NCBI RefSeq assembly: GCF_001463765.1
Contig: NZ_BBWK01000038.1
Location: forward strand, 1-60,418
Source: Aureimonas sp. AU4
Lineage (GTDB): Bacteria > Pseudomonadota > Alphaproteobacteria > Rhizobiales > Rhizobiaceae
Direction: 5' to 3'
DNA: 60,418 nt
A model generated the notes under the pieces. It made no database searches and had not been told where the DNA came from. It worked only from the letters and a program-made list of their open reading frames with translations. Below are positions 17,214 through 24,351 of the stretch, piece after piece. The position numbers and the translations under genes were made by a program. Each line of letters begins with the position of its first letter. The first letter of the stretch is position 1.

Positions 17214-18091
17214 TGACGCTCCAGCCGCTCGCCTCGGTGGCCGAGGCACGTTTCCGCCCGGCCGAGCATTTCGGCTTCGCCGCCACGCTGAGCTGGATCC
17301 CGGTCAACGACACCGAATTCCACCTGACCGCCCACCACCTACCGCTCACCGTCCGCCTGCTCGGCGGGATGCCGCGCCTCGGCGCCATGGTGCATCCGGC
17401 CTTCCTCGCGCGCGCGGCCGTGGACGGGGAGGGGCGCTGGCGCGCCGGCTACCGGCCTCTGGCGCTGCGCACCTATCCCTTCGTCCTGTCGAACCGGCAG
17501 GGCGCACGACCGATCGACGTGATCGACTTCGTCGCCGAGGCGGGCCTCGTCGGACCCTGGGGCATGCCGGTCTGCGCCGATCCCGCGTCCGGCGCGCTGT
17601 CGCCCGAGATGGAGGCCGTGCGCAACACGCTCCTGATGACGCGCGACGGCGCGGTGAGGCTCTCGGCGGCCCTCGACCTCCTGCGCATCTCGAACGTCCT
17701 CGTGCCCCTGCGCGACCCCGAGAACCGCGCGGCTGCGGACCTCGTCGTCGATGCCGCGCGCCTTGCGGCCCTGGACGAGGGGGCCGTGGCGGCGCTCGCC
17801 GGCCGCTCCTTCCTGCCGCTGGACCTGGCGGGCGCGATCCTCTTCTCGCGCAGCCACCTCGCGCCCGAGCGCCTGCCCCGGGCCGAGCCCGGACGAGCCG
17901 TCGCTCAGCCGGAACCGTCGGCCGCGCCGGGCTCGGCGGCCGACATCGTCCTGTCGAATCTGGCCGCCATGAACTTCGCGCTCGACGGGAGCGACCTGTT
18001 CGACCTCGCCTCGGTCGCGGACTGGACCGAGTTCGCCGCGCCCCCGCCGCCCGCCGAGGAGGAGGCCGCGCCGGCGGCGGCCGCGGCATGA
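17210..18091 (+). CDS. Divergent SapC-like protein
   Basis: 293 aa from ATG 17210, overlapping the previous stop (ATGA). It keeps the SapC hallmark GEGRWRAGYRPLALRTYPFV and the later helix-rich half (LSAALDLLRISNVLVPLRD, then AALAGRSFLPLDLAGAILFS), but lacks the typical C-terminal helix pair. Instead it ends in an acidic, Pro/Ala-rich tail (last 15 residues nearly all Pro, Glu and Ala). Two adjacent SapC-like genes suggest a heteromeric pair. Stop overlaps the next ATG (ATGA). Function unknown; the surface-layer link is inferred from family and neighbours. Confidence 0.65.
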   Translation: MMTLQPLASVAEARFRPAEHFGFAATLSWIPVNDTEFHLTAHHLPLTVRLLGGMPRLGAMVHPAFLARAAVDGEGRWRAGYRPLALRTYPFVLSNRQGARPIDVIDFVAEAGLVGPWGMPVCADPASGALSPEMEAVRNTLLMTRDGAVRLSAALDLLRISNVLVPLRDPENRAAADLVVDAARLAALDEGAVAALAGRSFLPLDLAGAILFSRSHLAPERLPRAEPGRAVAQPEPSAAPGSAADIVLSNLAAMNFALDGSDLFDLASVADWTEFAAPPPPAEEEAAPAAAAA

Positions 18092-19353
18092 AGTATCTCT
18101 TCGTCCACAACAACTTCCCCGCCCAGTTCCGCCACGTCGCGACGCATCTGGGCGCGGACCCCGCCAACGAGGTGCGCGCGATCGGCGCGGAAGGCTCGCG
18201 CCCCTTGCCCGGCGTCACGCTCCACCGCTACGCGCTGCCCGCCGCCTCGCTCGCCTCGACCCATCCCTTCGCCCGCCGCTTCGATGGCGAGGCGCGCCGC
18301 GCCGAGCAGACGCTCTATGTCTGCACCATGCTGCGCGCCTCGGGCTTCCGGCCCGACGTCGTGTTGGCCCATTCGGGCTGGGGCGAGGCCCTGCCGCTGC
18401 GCTCGGCCTTTCCCGAGGCGCGCCTCGTCTCCTATGGCGAGTATTTCTACCGCCCCCACGATTCCGACGTGAACTTCGACCCCGAGTTTCCCGGTCTCGG
18501 GCTCGACGGCCTGGTCGGGCTTCATGCGCGGAACGCCGCGAGCCTCCTGGCGCTCAGCGACTGCGACCTCGCCATCTCGCCCACGAACTGGCAGCGCTCG
18601 ACCTTTCCGCGCGAATGGCGCGACAAGATCCGGACCGTCCACGAGGGCGTCGACACGCGGCTCGTCTCGCCCGATCCGAAGACGGTCCTGCGGCTCGACG
18701 ACGGCACCACGATCCGGGCCGGCGAGGAAACCGTGACCTTCGTCGCGCGCAACCTCGAGCCCCTGCGCGGCTACCATGTGTTCATGCGGGCGCTGCCCGA
18801 GATCCTGCGCCGGCGGCCGGGCGCGCGCGTCCTCGTCGTCGGCGGCTTCGGCGTGTCCTACGGGCAGCGCCCGCCGGGAAGCGAGACTTGGCACCAGATC
18901 TTCCTGCGCGAGGTGGCGGGCGAGCTCGACCTGTCGCGCGTCCACTTCCTCGGGCATCTGCCGTTCGCGCGCTATCTCGACGTGCTGCGCGTGTCGCGCG
19001 CCCACGTCTACCTGACCTATCCCTTCGTCCTGTCCTGGTCGTGCCTCGAAGCCATGGCGGCGGGCTGCGTGGTGGTCGCCTCCGACACGCCGCCGGTGCG
19101 CGAGGTGATCGACGGGCGAAACGGCATCCTCGTGCCCTTCCACGACCGGGGCGAGCTGGCGCGCCGCGTCTGCGACGTCCTCGCCGATCCGGCGGCCCAT
19201 GCCGAGCGCGGGCGCCTCGCGCGCGAGACCGTGCTGCGGCGCTACGACATGGCGGCGGTCTGCGTGCCGGAGGCGATGCGCGTCCTGCATGGGCCCGATC
19301 GCCTTCGCCCGCGTCGGCCGGCGCCCGAGCCCGGTCTCTGGAGCGTCGCCTGA
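18088..19353 (+). CDS. GT4-family glycosyltransferase
   Basis: 421 aa from ATG 18088 (ATGA overlap). N-terminal domain MKYLFVHNNFPAQFRHVATH is a typical start of a GT4 subfamily; the C-terminal domain has FVARNLEPLRGYHVFMRALP and the donor-binding region FVLSWSCLEAMAAGCVVVAS with the E-x7-E glutamates, then TPPVREVIDGRNGILVPF. It should add a sugar in the cytoplasm to a lipid-linked or protein acceptor. Last of seven genes joined by overlaps or short gaps from 11390; an 83-bp gap follows before the pyruvyl-transferase-like gene. Confidence 0.9.
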   Translation: MKYLFVHNNFPAQFRHVATHLGADPANEVRAIGAEGSRPLPGVTLHRYALPAASLASTHPFARRFDGEARRAEQTLYVCTMLRASGFRPDVVLAHSGWGEALPLRSAFPEARLVSYGEYFYRPHDSDVNFDPEFPGLGLDGLVGLHARNAASLLALSDCDLAISPTNWQRSTFPREWRDKIRTVHEGVDTRLVSPDPKTVLRLDDGTTIRAGEETVTFVARNLEPLRGYHVFMRALPEILRRRPGARVLVVGGFGVSYGQRPPGSETWHQIFLREVAGELDLSRVHFLGHLPFARYLDVLRVSRAHVYLTYPFVLSWSCLEAMAAGCVVVASDTPPVREVIDGRNGILVPFHDRGELARRVCDVLADPAAHAERGRLARETVLRRYDMAAVCVPEAMRVLHGPDRLRPRRPAPEPGLWSVA

Positions 19354-19390
19354 GACGATCCCCCGATCCATCCCCGGTTCTTAATCATTG

Positions 19391-19407
19391 CGCGCGATGA
19401 TCGCGCG
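19391..19407. promoter_or_regulatory. 17-bp near-continuous palindrome CGCGCGAT-G-ATCGCGCG
   Basis: A perfect inverted repeat with a single central base lies 30 bp before ATG 19437. The loop is too small for an RNA hairpin terminator, so a dimeric DNA-binding protein site is more plausible. It suggests a separate promoter for the downstream gene. Confidence 0.35.
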
Positions 19408-19436
19408 TCCGTGACACGCAAAGAAGGTCGCCGTCC

Positions 19437-20567
19437 ATGCGCGCAGCCCTGGTGAAGTACTCCGGCCGGCGGCTGAACAACCACGAGGCGGTCTGGTTCG
19501 ACACGCCGTTCAGCCGCACGCTCGAGGACTACTACAACACCGGCGACATCTGCGTGTACGATTCCACGCTGCGCCTCGTGGACTATTCCGAAGGGCTTTC
19601 GCTCAACATCGACGAGCCGGTGACCGAGGAGGGCGTCCGGCGGGTCAAGGAGCGATGCGACTTCGTGCTCCTGCGCGGCTCCAACTACATCCACGAGGCG
19701 ATGGACTGGGGCCATTTCCCGGCTTGGGTCGAGGCGCTGGATCTGCCGGTCCTGTGCATCGGGGTCGGCGCGCAGGCCGAGACCGAGCGACCGATCGCGC
19801 TGCCGCCCGAGGGGCGCCGCCTCTGGCAGATGATCGCCGAGCGCACGCAGATCGGCGTGCGCGGCGCCTTCTCGGCCGAGACGCTGCACCGCAACGGCAT
19901 CCACAATCTCGAGATCGTCGGCTGCCCCTCGATCTTCCGCGCCCGCGACCGCGCGATGACGCTGCGCCATGTGCCCGGCGGCCCGCGCCGCGTCACCTTC
20001 TCGCTGCGCCGCGAGGTCGGCTCGACCTATGCGGTCGACCCGGCCGCGTTCATCGCCACCCAGAAGCGCATCATCGCCAAGCTCGACCTCTCCAGCGATC
20101 TCTACCTTTCGTGCCACGGCGAGCCGGAGGAGAAGGCCTTCTTCTTCCGCTCGCCCCGCCACATGGAGCGTGCCACCGCCAAGCTCGTCGCCGAGAACTG
20201 GTTCGACGAGGTGACCGGCGCGCGCCTCAAGGCGCTCTACGAGAGCCGCCTCTACTATGTCGGCGCGCCGGGCGACTACGACGTCTACGCCCCGCAGTTC
20301 GACGCGGCTCTGGGCTACCGCGTCCACGCCGTCCTGCCGGCGGTCGCGACCGGCGTGCCGGGCGTCCTGTTCTCCTACGACACGCGCTCGCGCGAGCTCG
20401 CCGAGACCTTCGACCTGCCGATCTACTCGCCCGCCGAGTTCGAGCGCCAGACGCTCGCCGACGCGCTGGCGCCGGAGCGCTTCGGACGCTTCCAGTCGCT
20501 CTTTTCCGAGCGCTACGACCGCATGAAGGGCTTCATCGAGCGCAACGGCGTCCAGACGCGGATGTAA
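19437..20567 (+). CDS. Polysaccharide pyruvyl transferase family protein
   Basis: 376 aa. Family features are visible: FVLLRGSNYIHEAMDWG with the conserved Gly-Asn/Asp segment, LPVLCIGVGAQA, the GVRGAFSAETLHRNGI helix, IVGCPSIF, and the late GYRVHAVLPAVATGVPGVLF with the conserved His after Gly-Tyr-Arg. CsaB/WcaK-like members transfer pyruvate to surface glycans as ketals; CsaB products anchor S-layer proteins in Gram-positives. Here the substrate is unknown. AAGAAGG lies about 10 bases before the ATG. It follows the GT4 gene in the same direction, possibly with its own promoter. Confidence 0.85.
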   Translation: MRAALVKYSGRRLNNHEAVWFDTPFSRTLEDYYNTGDICVYDSTLRLVDYSEGLSLNIDEPVTEEGVRRVKERCDFVLLRGSNYIHEAMDWGHFPAWVEALDLPVLCIGVGAQAETERPIALPPEGRRLWQMIAERTQIGVRGAFSAETLHRNGIHNLEIVGCPSIFRARDRAMTLRHVPGGPRRVTFSLRREVGSTYAVDPAAFIATQKRIIAKLDLSSDLYLSCHGEPEEKAFFFRSPRHMERATAKLVAENWFDEVTGARLKALYESRLYYVGAPGDYDVYAPQFDAALGYRVHAVLPAVATGVPGVLFSYDTRSRELAETFDLPIYSPAEFERQTLADALAPERFGRFQSLFSERYDRMKGFIERNGVQTRM

Positions 20568-20572
20568 GGCGC

Positions 20573-20881
20573 TCAGGCGGCGTCTTCGACCCAATGCCGC
20601 AGCACCTCGTTGACCCGGCTCTGCCAGCCGGGGCCAGAGGCGCGCAGCTTGTCCAGAAGATCGTCGTCCAGGCGGATCGAAACGGGCGTCTTACGCCGCA
20701 CGGGGCCGCGTCGACGGATTGCCTCGGCGATGGCCGCATGGATTTCCGGCATCGCTTGCGCGAGAGGCTTCGCGCTTGCGAGATCGGAAGCCGTCCACTC
20801 CGGGTTGTCGCCGACCTCGTCCCAATCCGATCGCGTGTAACCGTTTGCGGCGGCGTGCTCGGGATTCAATTCCCTGCTCAT
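20573..20881 (-). CDS. brnA: BrnA-type antitoxin
   Basis: 102 aa from ATG 20881, with AAGGAG ten bases upstream. The C-terminal half (KTPVSIRLDDDLLDKLRASG, then WQSRVNEVLRHWV) is the ribbon-helix-helix DNA-binding region of BrnA antitoxins; the N-terminal half (DNPEWTASDLASAKPLAQAM) matches the toxin-binding part. BrnA neutralises BrnT and represses its own operon. It is encoded downstream of and overlapping the toxin gene, the usual order. Ends 5 bp from the convergent pyruvyl-transferase-family gene. Confidence 0.9.
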   Translation of the reverse strand: MSRELNPEHAAANGYTRSDWDEVGDNPEWTASDLASAKPLAQAMPEIHAAIAEAIRRRGPVRRKTPVSIRLDDDLLDKLRASGPGWQSRVNEVLRHWVEDAA

Positions 20882-21125
20882 GATCCACGGTCTCCTTCTT
20901 CGGGGCGGGGCGCGGGCTGACGATCGAGATCGCCTCGCGTCCCAGCGGCTGGAAGACCACCGACACGACAAGCATTCCATTCAGGCGGCCTATCGCTCGG
21001 CTTCGTCCCGAACGCGCTCGAACCAGGACGGCACCGAGGAAGAAGTCGAGGTCGGGATCCGCGAAGTCGAGACCGTGCTTGGCAAGATGGCTCCGACGCT
21101 TGGGCTCGTCCCACACGATCTCCAT
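20691..21125 (-). CDS. brnT: BrnT-type toxin with unusual C-terminal extension
   Basis: 144 aa from ATG 21125. BrnT toxins are ribonucleases of about 90 residues. The expected features are present: MEIVWDEPKRRSHLAKHGLD, IGRLNGMLVVSV and the final strand AISIVSPRPAPKKE at about residue 80. The frame then continues for about 60 residues inside brnA, whereas a normal BrnT stops near the antitoxin start. A TGA in the neighbouring frame overlaps the antitoxin ATG exactly (ATGA), so a frameshift near the toxin's 3' end or a real long overlap must be considered. The His, Arg and Lys residues usual for catalysis appear kept in the N-terminal part. Confidence 0.75.
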   Translation of the reverse strand: MEIVWDEPKRRSHLAKHGLDFADPDLDFFLGAVLVRARSGRSRAIGRLNGMLVVSVVFQPLGREAISIVSPRPAPKKETVDHEQGIESRARRRKRLHAIGLGRGRRQPGVDGFRSRKREASRASDAGNPCGHRRGNPSTRPRAA

Positions 21126-21130
21126 TGCCT

Positions 21131-21138
21131 GTATATAC
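21131..21138. promoter_or_regulatory. GTATATAC palindrome upstream of brnT
   Basis: A perfect 8-bp palindrome in an otherwise GC-rich region lies five bases before the brnT start. It could be part of the BrnA operator or of the brnT promoter. Position so close to the start codon fits repression better than a -10 box. Confidence 0.3.
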
Positions 21139-21169
21139 GAGTTCTTGGCGGAGTGGGCAGTCGAAGCGC

Positions 21170-22426
21170 CTACCGCGCCGCGATCCGCACCGGCCGCATG
21201 ATGACGTCGCGGTCGGTGCCGAGCTCGCAGCCCTCGAGGCGGCTGCGCACGAAAGTGAGCACCGGGCGGTCGCCGACCGTGGCGAAGTTTGGGTCCGGAC
21301 TTTCCGGGTCGATCAGCGCGGGATAGCCGATCGGCCGCTCGGGCGCGCAGGGGTGGCCGCTGCCCATGAGCGGTGCCTCGAAGACGAGGGCCGGACCTTG
21401 CCAGTGGAGAAGGTCCGGGCTGGTGGAGACGAAGACGCCGGTCCGCTCGCGTCCATCGGCCCCCGACCGTCGCCCTTTCATGGTGGCGATCCACTGGCCG
21501 GAGCGCGCGTGGCGCACGAGGCTGGTGACCGGCCAGGGCAGGGCGGCGGGATCGATCGGGTCGCACGGGTGCGCCGCCGGGTCCGCGTCCTCGCGATAGG
21601 GGTCGGCGAGCTTCGTCCGATACGCCCCGTCGTGCCAGGCACGCCAGCGCGAGGCGTCGCCGAGGTCGTCGGTGCGAAGGAGGCAGTTGCCGGAGCGCTG
21701 GGGCTCGGGCGCCACCACGTTCGCCATCATCGCGAAGCCGCCCGTGACGGGCACGATGTTGGTGGGCTCGAAGAAGCCCGCGCGCGTGCCGCGCGTTTCC
21801 TCGGCGCGCCGGGGCAGGGCGGCGACGAGGCGCGGCTCGGCCGGCTCGAAGCTCTCGCCGCCGTCCCGCGAGACGGCCGCCGTCAGCGTGTCGTACCAGC
21901 AGGCGTCGGCCTGCGCGGTGTCGCAGCGGCCCGCCTCGTGCCCGTGATATTCGTCGTGCACCACGGCATGGACCGTCCGCCCGTCCTGCGTGAAGGTGGC
22001 GGCGATCCAGCTGCGGTTGCTGAACGAGGCGGGATCGTCGCGCCCACCGCCCTGGAAGGCGATGCGGCAGGCGTGCCGGAGCGTGCCGAAGCTCTCGCCC
22101 ACCGAGGCGCGGGCCCGGTGGTGGCTCTGGAAGACGTGGATCGTGCCGGCGGCGTCGCGAAAGGCGCGCGTCGGCGTGTCGGGAATGTCCCAGGGCTCGC
22201 AGGCATCGCGCCGGTGGCTGAAGAGGACGCTTTCCTGCGGCTCGACCGTCAGCTGCAGCGCCGGCTCGCCGGCCTGCGCGCCCGCGCCGCCGCCGGCCAG
22301 AAGCGCCGCTCCCGCGATCGTGCGGCCCACGCTGCGGCGCGCGGCATGGGGCGCGACGGCGGTTCGGCTCGTGTCGGCCTGCTTAAACAGAGCTTTACTC
22401 CCCGCGTGTGATTTTACCCGCTGCAA
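21170..22426 (-). CDS. Secreted protein, probable beta-propeller (sialidase-like) fold
   Basis: 418 aa from TTG 22426; GTG 22330 is a good alternative because it gives a compact signal peptide (MGRTIAGAALLAGGGAGAQA, cleavage before GEP). The mature part is rich in Trp, His and Asp, with several cysteines and repeats of the type seen in BNR/propeller hydrolases: SHHRARASVGESFG, AAVSRDGGESFEPAEP, VFVSTSPDLLHWQGP. The last two resemble Asp-box motifs (S.DGG..W or S.D...W). An enzyme acting on a glycan outside the cytoplasm is plausible, but no catalytic residues can be assigned. It faces the type I exporter genes and lies next to brnTA. Confidence 0.7.
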   Translation of the reverse strand: MQRVKSHAGSKALFKQADTSRTAVAPHAARRSVGRTIAGAALLAGGGAGAQAGEPALQLTVEPQESVLFSHRRDACEPWDIPDTPTRAFRDAAGTIHVFQSHHRARASVGESFGTLRHACRIAFQGGGRDDPASFSNRSWIAATFTQDGRTVHAVVHDEYHGHEAGRCDTAQADACWYDTLTAAVSRDGGESFEPAEPRLVAALPRRAEETRGTRAGFFEPTNIVPVTGGFAMMANVVAPEPQRSGNCLLRTDDLGDASRWRAWHDGAYRTKLADPYREDADPAAHPCDPIDPAALPWPVTSLVRHARSGQWIATMKGRRSGADGRERTGVFVSTSPDLLHWQGPALVFEAPLMGSGHPCAPERPIGYPALIDPESPDPNFATVGDRPVLTFVRSRLEGCELGTDRDVIMRPVRIAAR

Positions 22427-22516
22427 CCGGCGGCGGCCCGTGCCTCAACGAGGGGGACGGGGCGATCGATCCCGGTGCGCGGCGCCCTGCGGTTCGGGCG
22501 CCGGAAAGGAGCGGGC

Positions 22517-22615
22517 ATGCGGCAGCCCCGGTGGTCCGGGAGGAACAGGGCGAGCGGGGCCGAAGGGCCGCGACGCGCCCGGCCGCGCGCATGGAAGGCG
22601 GGGGGCGCCGCGTGA
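22517..22615 (+). CDS. Small basic leader ORF coupled to the type I exporter gene
   Basis: 32 codons from ATG 22517, with a strong AAGGAG five bases upstream. The product (starting MRQPRWSGRNRASG) is Arg-rich and not recognised. Its TGA overlaps the exporter's GTG 22612 in the GTGA arrangement used throughout this locus. This supports both the reality of the small ORF and GTG as the exporter start. It may be a translated leader rather than a functional peptide. Confidence 0.45.
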   Translation: MRQPRWSGRNRASGAEGPRRARPRAWKAGGAA

Positions 22616-24351
22616 AACCCGTCCTGTCCTCGCCGCTTCTGGCCATCCTGCGCTCGCTCTCGGCCGGATACCTCAACCTTCTCGCCTTCGGCTTCTTCCT
22701 GCCGTTCCTGTTCATGGCGATGTCGCTGATCCCCATGAGCATCATCGAGCGCGTCGGCACCAGCCGGAACGCCTCGACGCTCCTGACACTCGTCGCGATC
22801 GCGGTGATCGTGACGGCGACCTACACGCTGATGGAGACCATCCGCGCGCAGGTTCTGGAGCGCATGGGCGCCGAGATCGACGCGCGCCTGACGCGCACCT
22901 GCTTCGACGCCTTCAACCGGGGCCGCACGCACGACGGCGGCTCCTCGGCCCAGGCGCTCCAGGACCTCCAGACCGTGCGCCGCTTCCTGGGCGGTCCCTC
23001 GCTTTCGGCGGCGATCGACGCCTTCTGGTCGCCTCTCTTCGTGGTGGCGATGTTCTTCGTGAATGCCGCCTTCGGCTTCCTGATCCTCGGCCTTCTCGCC
23101 TTTTCCGCCGCCATGTCGGTCGCCACGCACTACTGGGTCGCGGGGCACCTGGCGGCGGCCGGCAGGCTCGACCTCGAGGCCAACGAGTTCGGCCTCGCCG
23201 TGTCGCGCAATGCCGAGACCGTGCGAGCGATGGGCATGCTGCCGGCGCTGACCGAGCGCTGGTATCGGCTGCATCGCGACGGGCTCGGCTGGCGCGGGCT
23301 CGCCCAGTCGCGGGCGGGCGCCATCGGCCTCGTGCCGCGCATGGTCCAGAACGGCCAGATGATCATCGTCTACGGCCTGGGCGGCACGCTCTTCCTTCTC
23401 GACCAGATCCACCTTTCGGTGCTGTTCGTGGTCCTCATGATCATGATGCGCGCGCAGGGGCCGCTGCAGCACCTTATCGGCAACTGGAGCCAGATCCAGT
23501 CCTTCCGCATGGCGGCGGGGCGGCTCGACGCGCTCCTGCGCGGCATCGAGGCGGCGCCCAAGCCCCTGTCGCTGCCCGCCCCTTCGGGCGCGCTCGCCGT
23601 CACGCGCCTCGTCGGCGGCCCGCCCGGCACCGCGCAGCCGGTGATCAACGACGTGTCCTTCACGCTCGCGCCCGGCCGGATCCTCGGCATCGTCGGCCCG
23701 AGCGGGGCGGGCAAGAGCTGCCTGTCGCGGCTTCTCACCGGCATCTGGCGGCCCCGGCGCGGAACCGTCGTCTTCGGCGAGCAGGACCTTTCGCACTGGG
23801 ACGCGGACGAACTCGGCCGCCATGTCGGCTACGTGCCGCAGGACGTCGAGTTCCTGCCCGGCACGCTGGCCGAGAACATCAGCCGCTTCGACCCCGGCGC
23901 CACTCCGGACGCCGTGCTCGCGGCCGTCGACATGGCGGGTATCCACGACATCGTGCGCGGCCTGCCCGACGGATACGCGACGCGCCTCGGCGGTCCGGGG
24001 GGACACACCCTGTCCGGCGGCCAGCGCCAGCGGGTGGCGCTCGCCCGCGCGGTCTACGGCACGCCGCGCCTTCTCGTCCTCGACGAGCCCAACTCCAACC
24101 TCGACGCGGGTGCCGAGCAGGTGCTCGGCCGCACGCTCCAGCGCATGCGCGACGCCGGCTCGGCCGTGATCGTCGTGTCGCACCGCATCAGCCTTCTCGG
24201 CTATTGCGACGACCTTCTCGTCCTCAATGAGGGCGTCGTCCAGGCGATCGGCGCGCGCGAGCGCATCTTCAGCCGCCTGCCGCGCCTGCGCGAGACCGCA
24301 GCGCCCCAGCCCCCGGTGCTCGACCTGCCGCGCACGGGAACCGGCGGATGA
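22612..24351 (+). CDS. Type I secretion ABC exporter (PrtD/HlyB type)
   Basis: 579 aa from GTG 22612 (overlaps the small leader ORF; ATG 22591 is an in-frame alternative). The N-terminal membrane domain has about five to six hydrophobic helices starting with YLNLLAFGFFLPFLFMAMSL; no C39 peptidase-like domain. The ATPase domain has Walker A GPSGAGKS at about residue 362, signature LSGGQRQR at about 467, Walker B LLVLDEPNSNLD at about 486 and the switch HRIS. The family exports RTX proteins with an uncleaved C-terminal signal across both membranes, with a fusion protein and TolC. The RTX protein at 9068-10195 is the likely substrate. Stop overlaps the next ATG by four bases. Confidence 0.92.
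   Translation: MKPVLSSPLLAILRSLSAGYLNLLAFGFFLPFLFMAMSLIPMSIIERVGTSRNASTLLTLVAIAVIVTATYTLMETIRAQVLERMGAEIDARLTRTCFDAFNRGRTHDGGSSAQALQDLQTVRRFLGGPSLSAAIDAFWSPLFVVAMFFVNAAFGFLILGLLAFSAAMSVATHYWVAGHLAAAGRLDLEANEFGLAVSRNAETVRAMGMLPALTERWYRLHRDGLGWRGLAQSRAGAIGLVPRMVQNGQMIIVYGLGGTLFLLDQIHLSVLFVVLMIMMRAQGPLQHLIGNWSQIQSFRMAAGRLDALLRGIEAAPKPLSLPAPSGALAVTRLVGGPPGTAQPVINDVSFTLAPGRILGIVGPSGAGKSCLSRLLTGIWRPRRGTVVFGEQDLSHWDADELGRHVGYVPQDVEFLPGTLAENISRFDPGATPDAVLAAVDMAGIHDIVRGLPDGYATRLGGPGGHTLSGGQRQRVALARAVYGTPRLLVLDEPNSNLDAGAEQVLGRTLQRMRDAGSAVIVVSHRISLLGYCDDLLVLNEGVVQAIGARERIFSRLPRLRETAAPQPPVLDLPRTGTGG

Noticed and set aside
20878-21114. Minus-strand 78-codon frame overlapping brnT
   Set aside because: The BrnT motifs are in a different frame; this one matters only because its stop overlaps the brnA start.
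22330-22426. Tat signal in the secreted propeller-like protein (Arg-Arg-Ser-Val-Gly)
   Set aside because: The residues after the twin Arg do not fit the S/T-RR-x-F-L-K pattern; a Sec signal from GTG 22330 or the longer start is as plausible.
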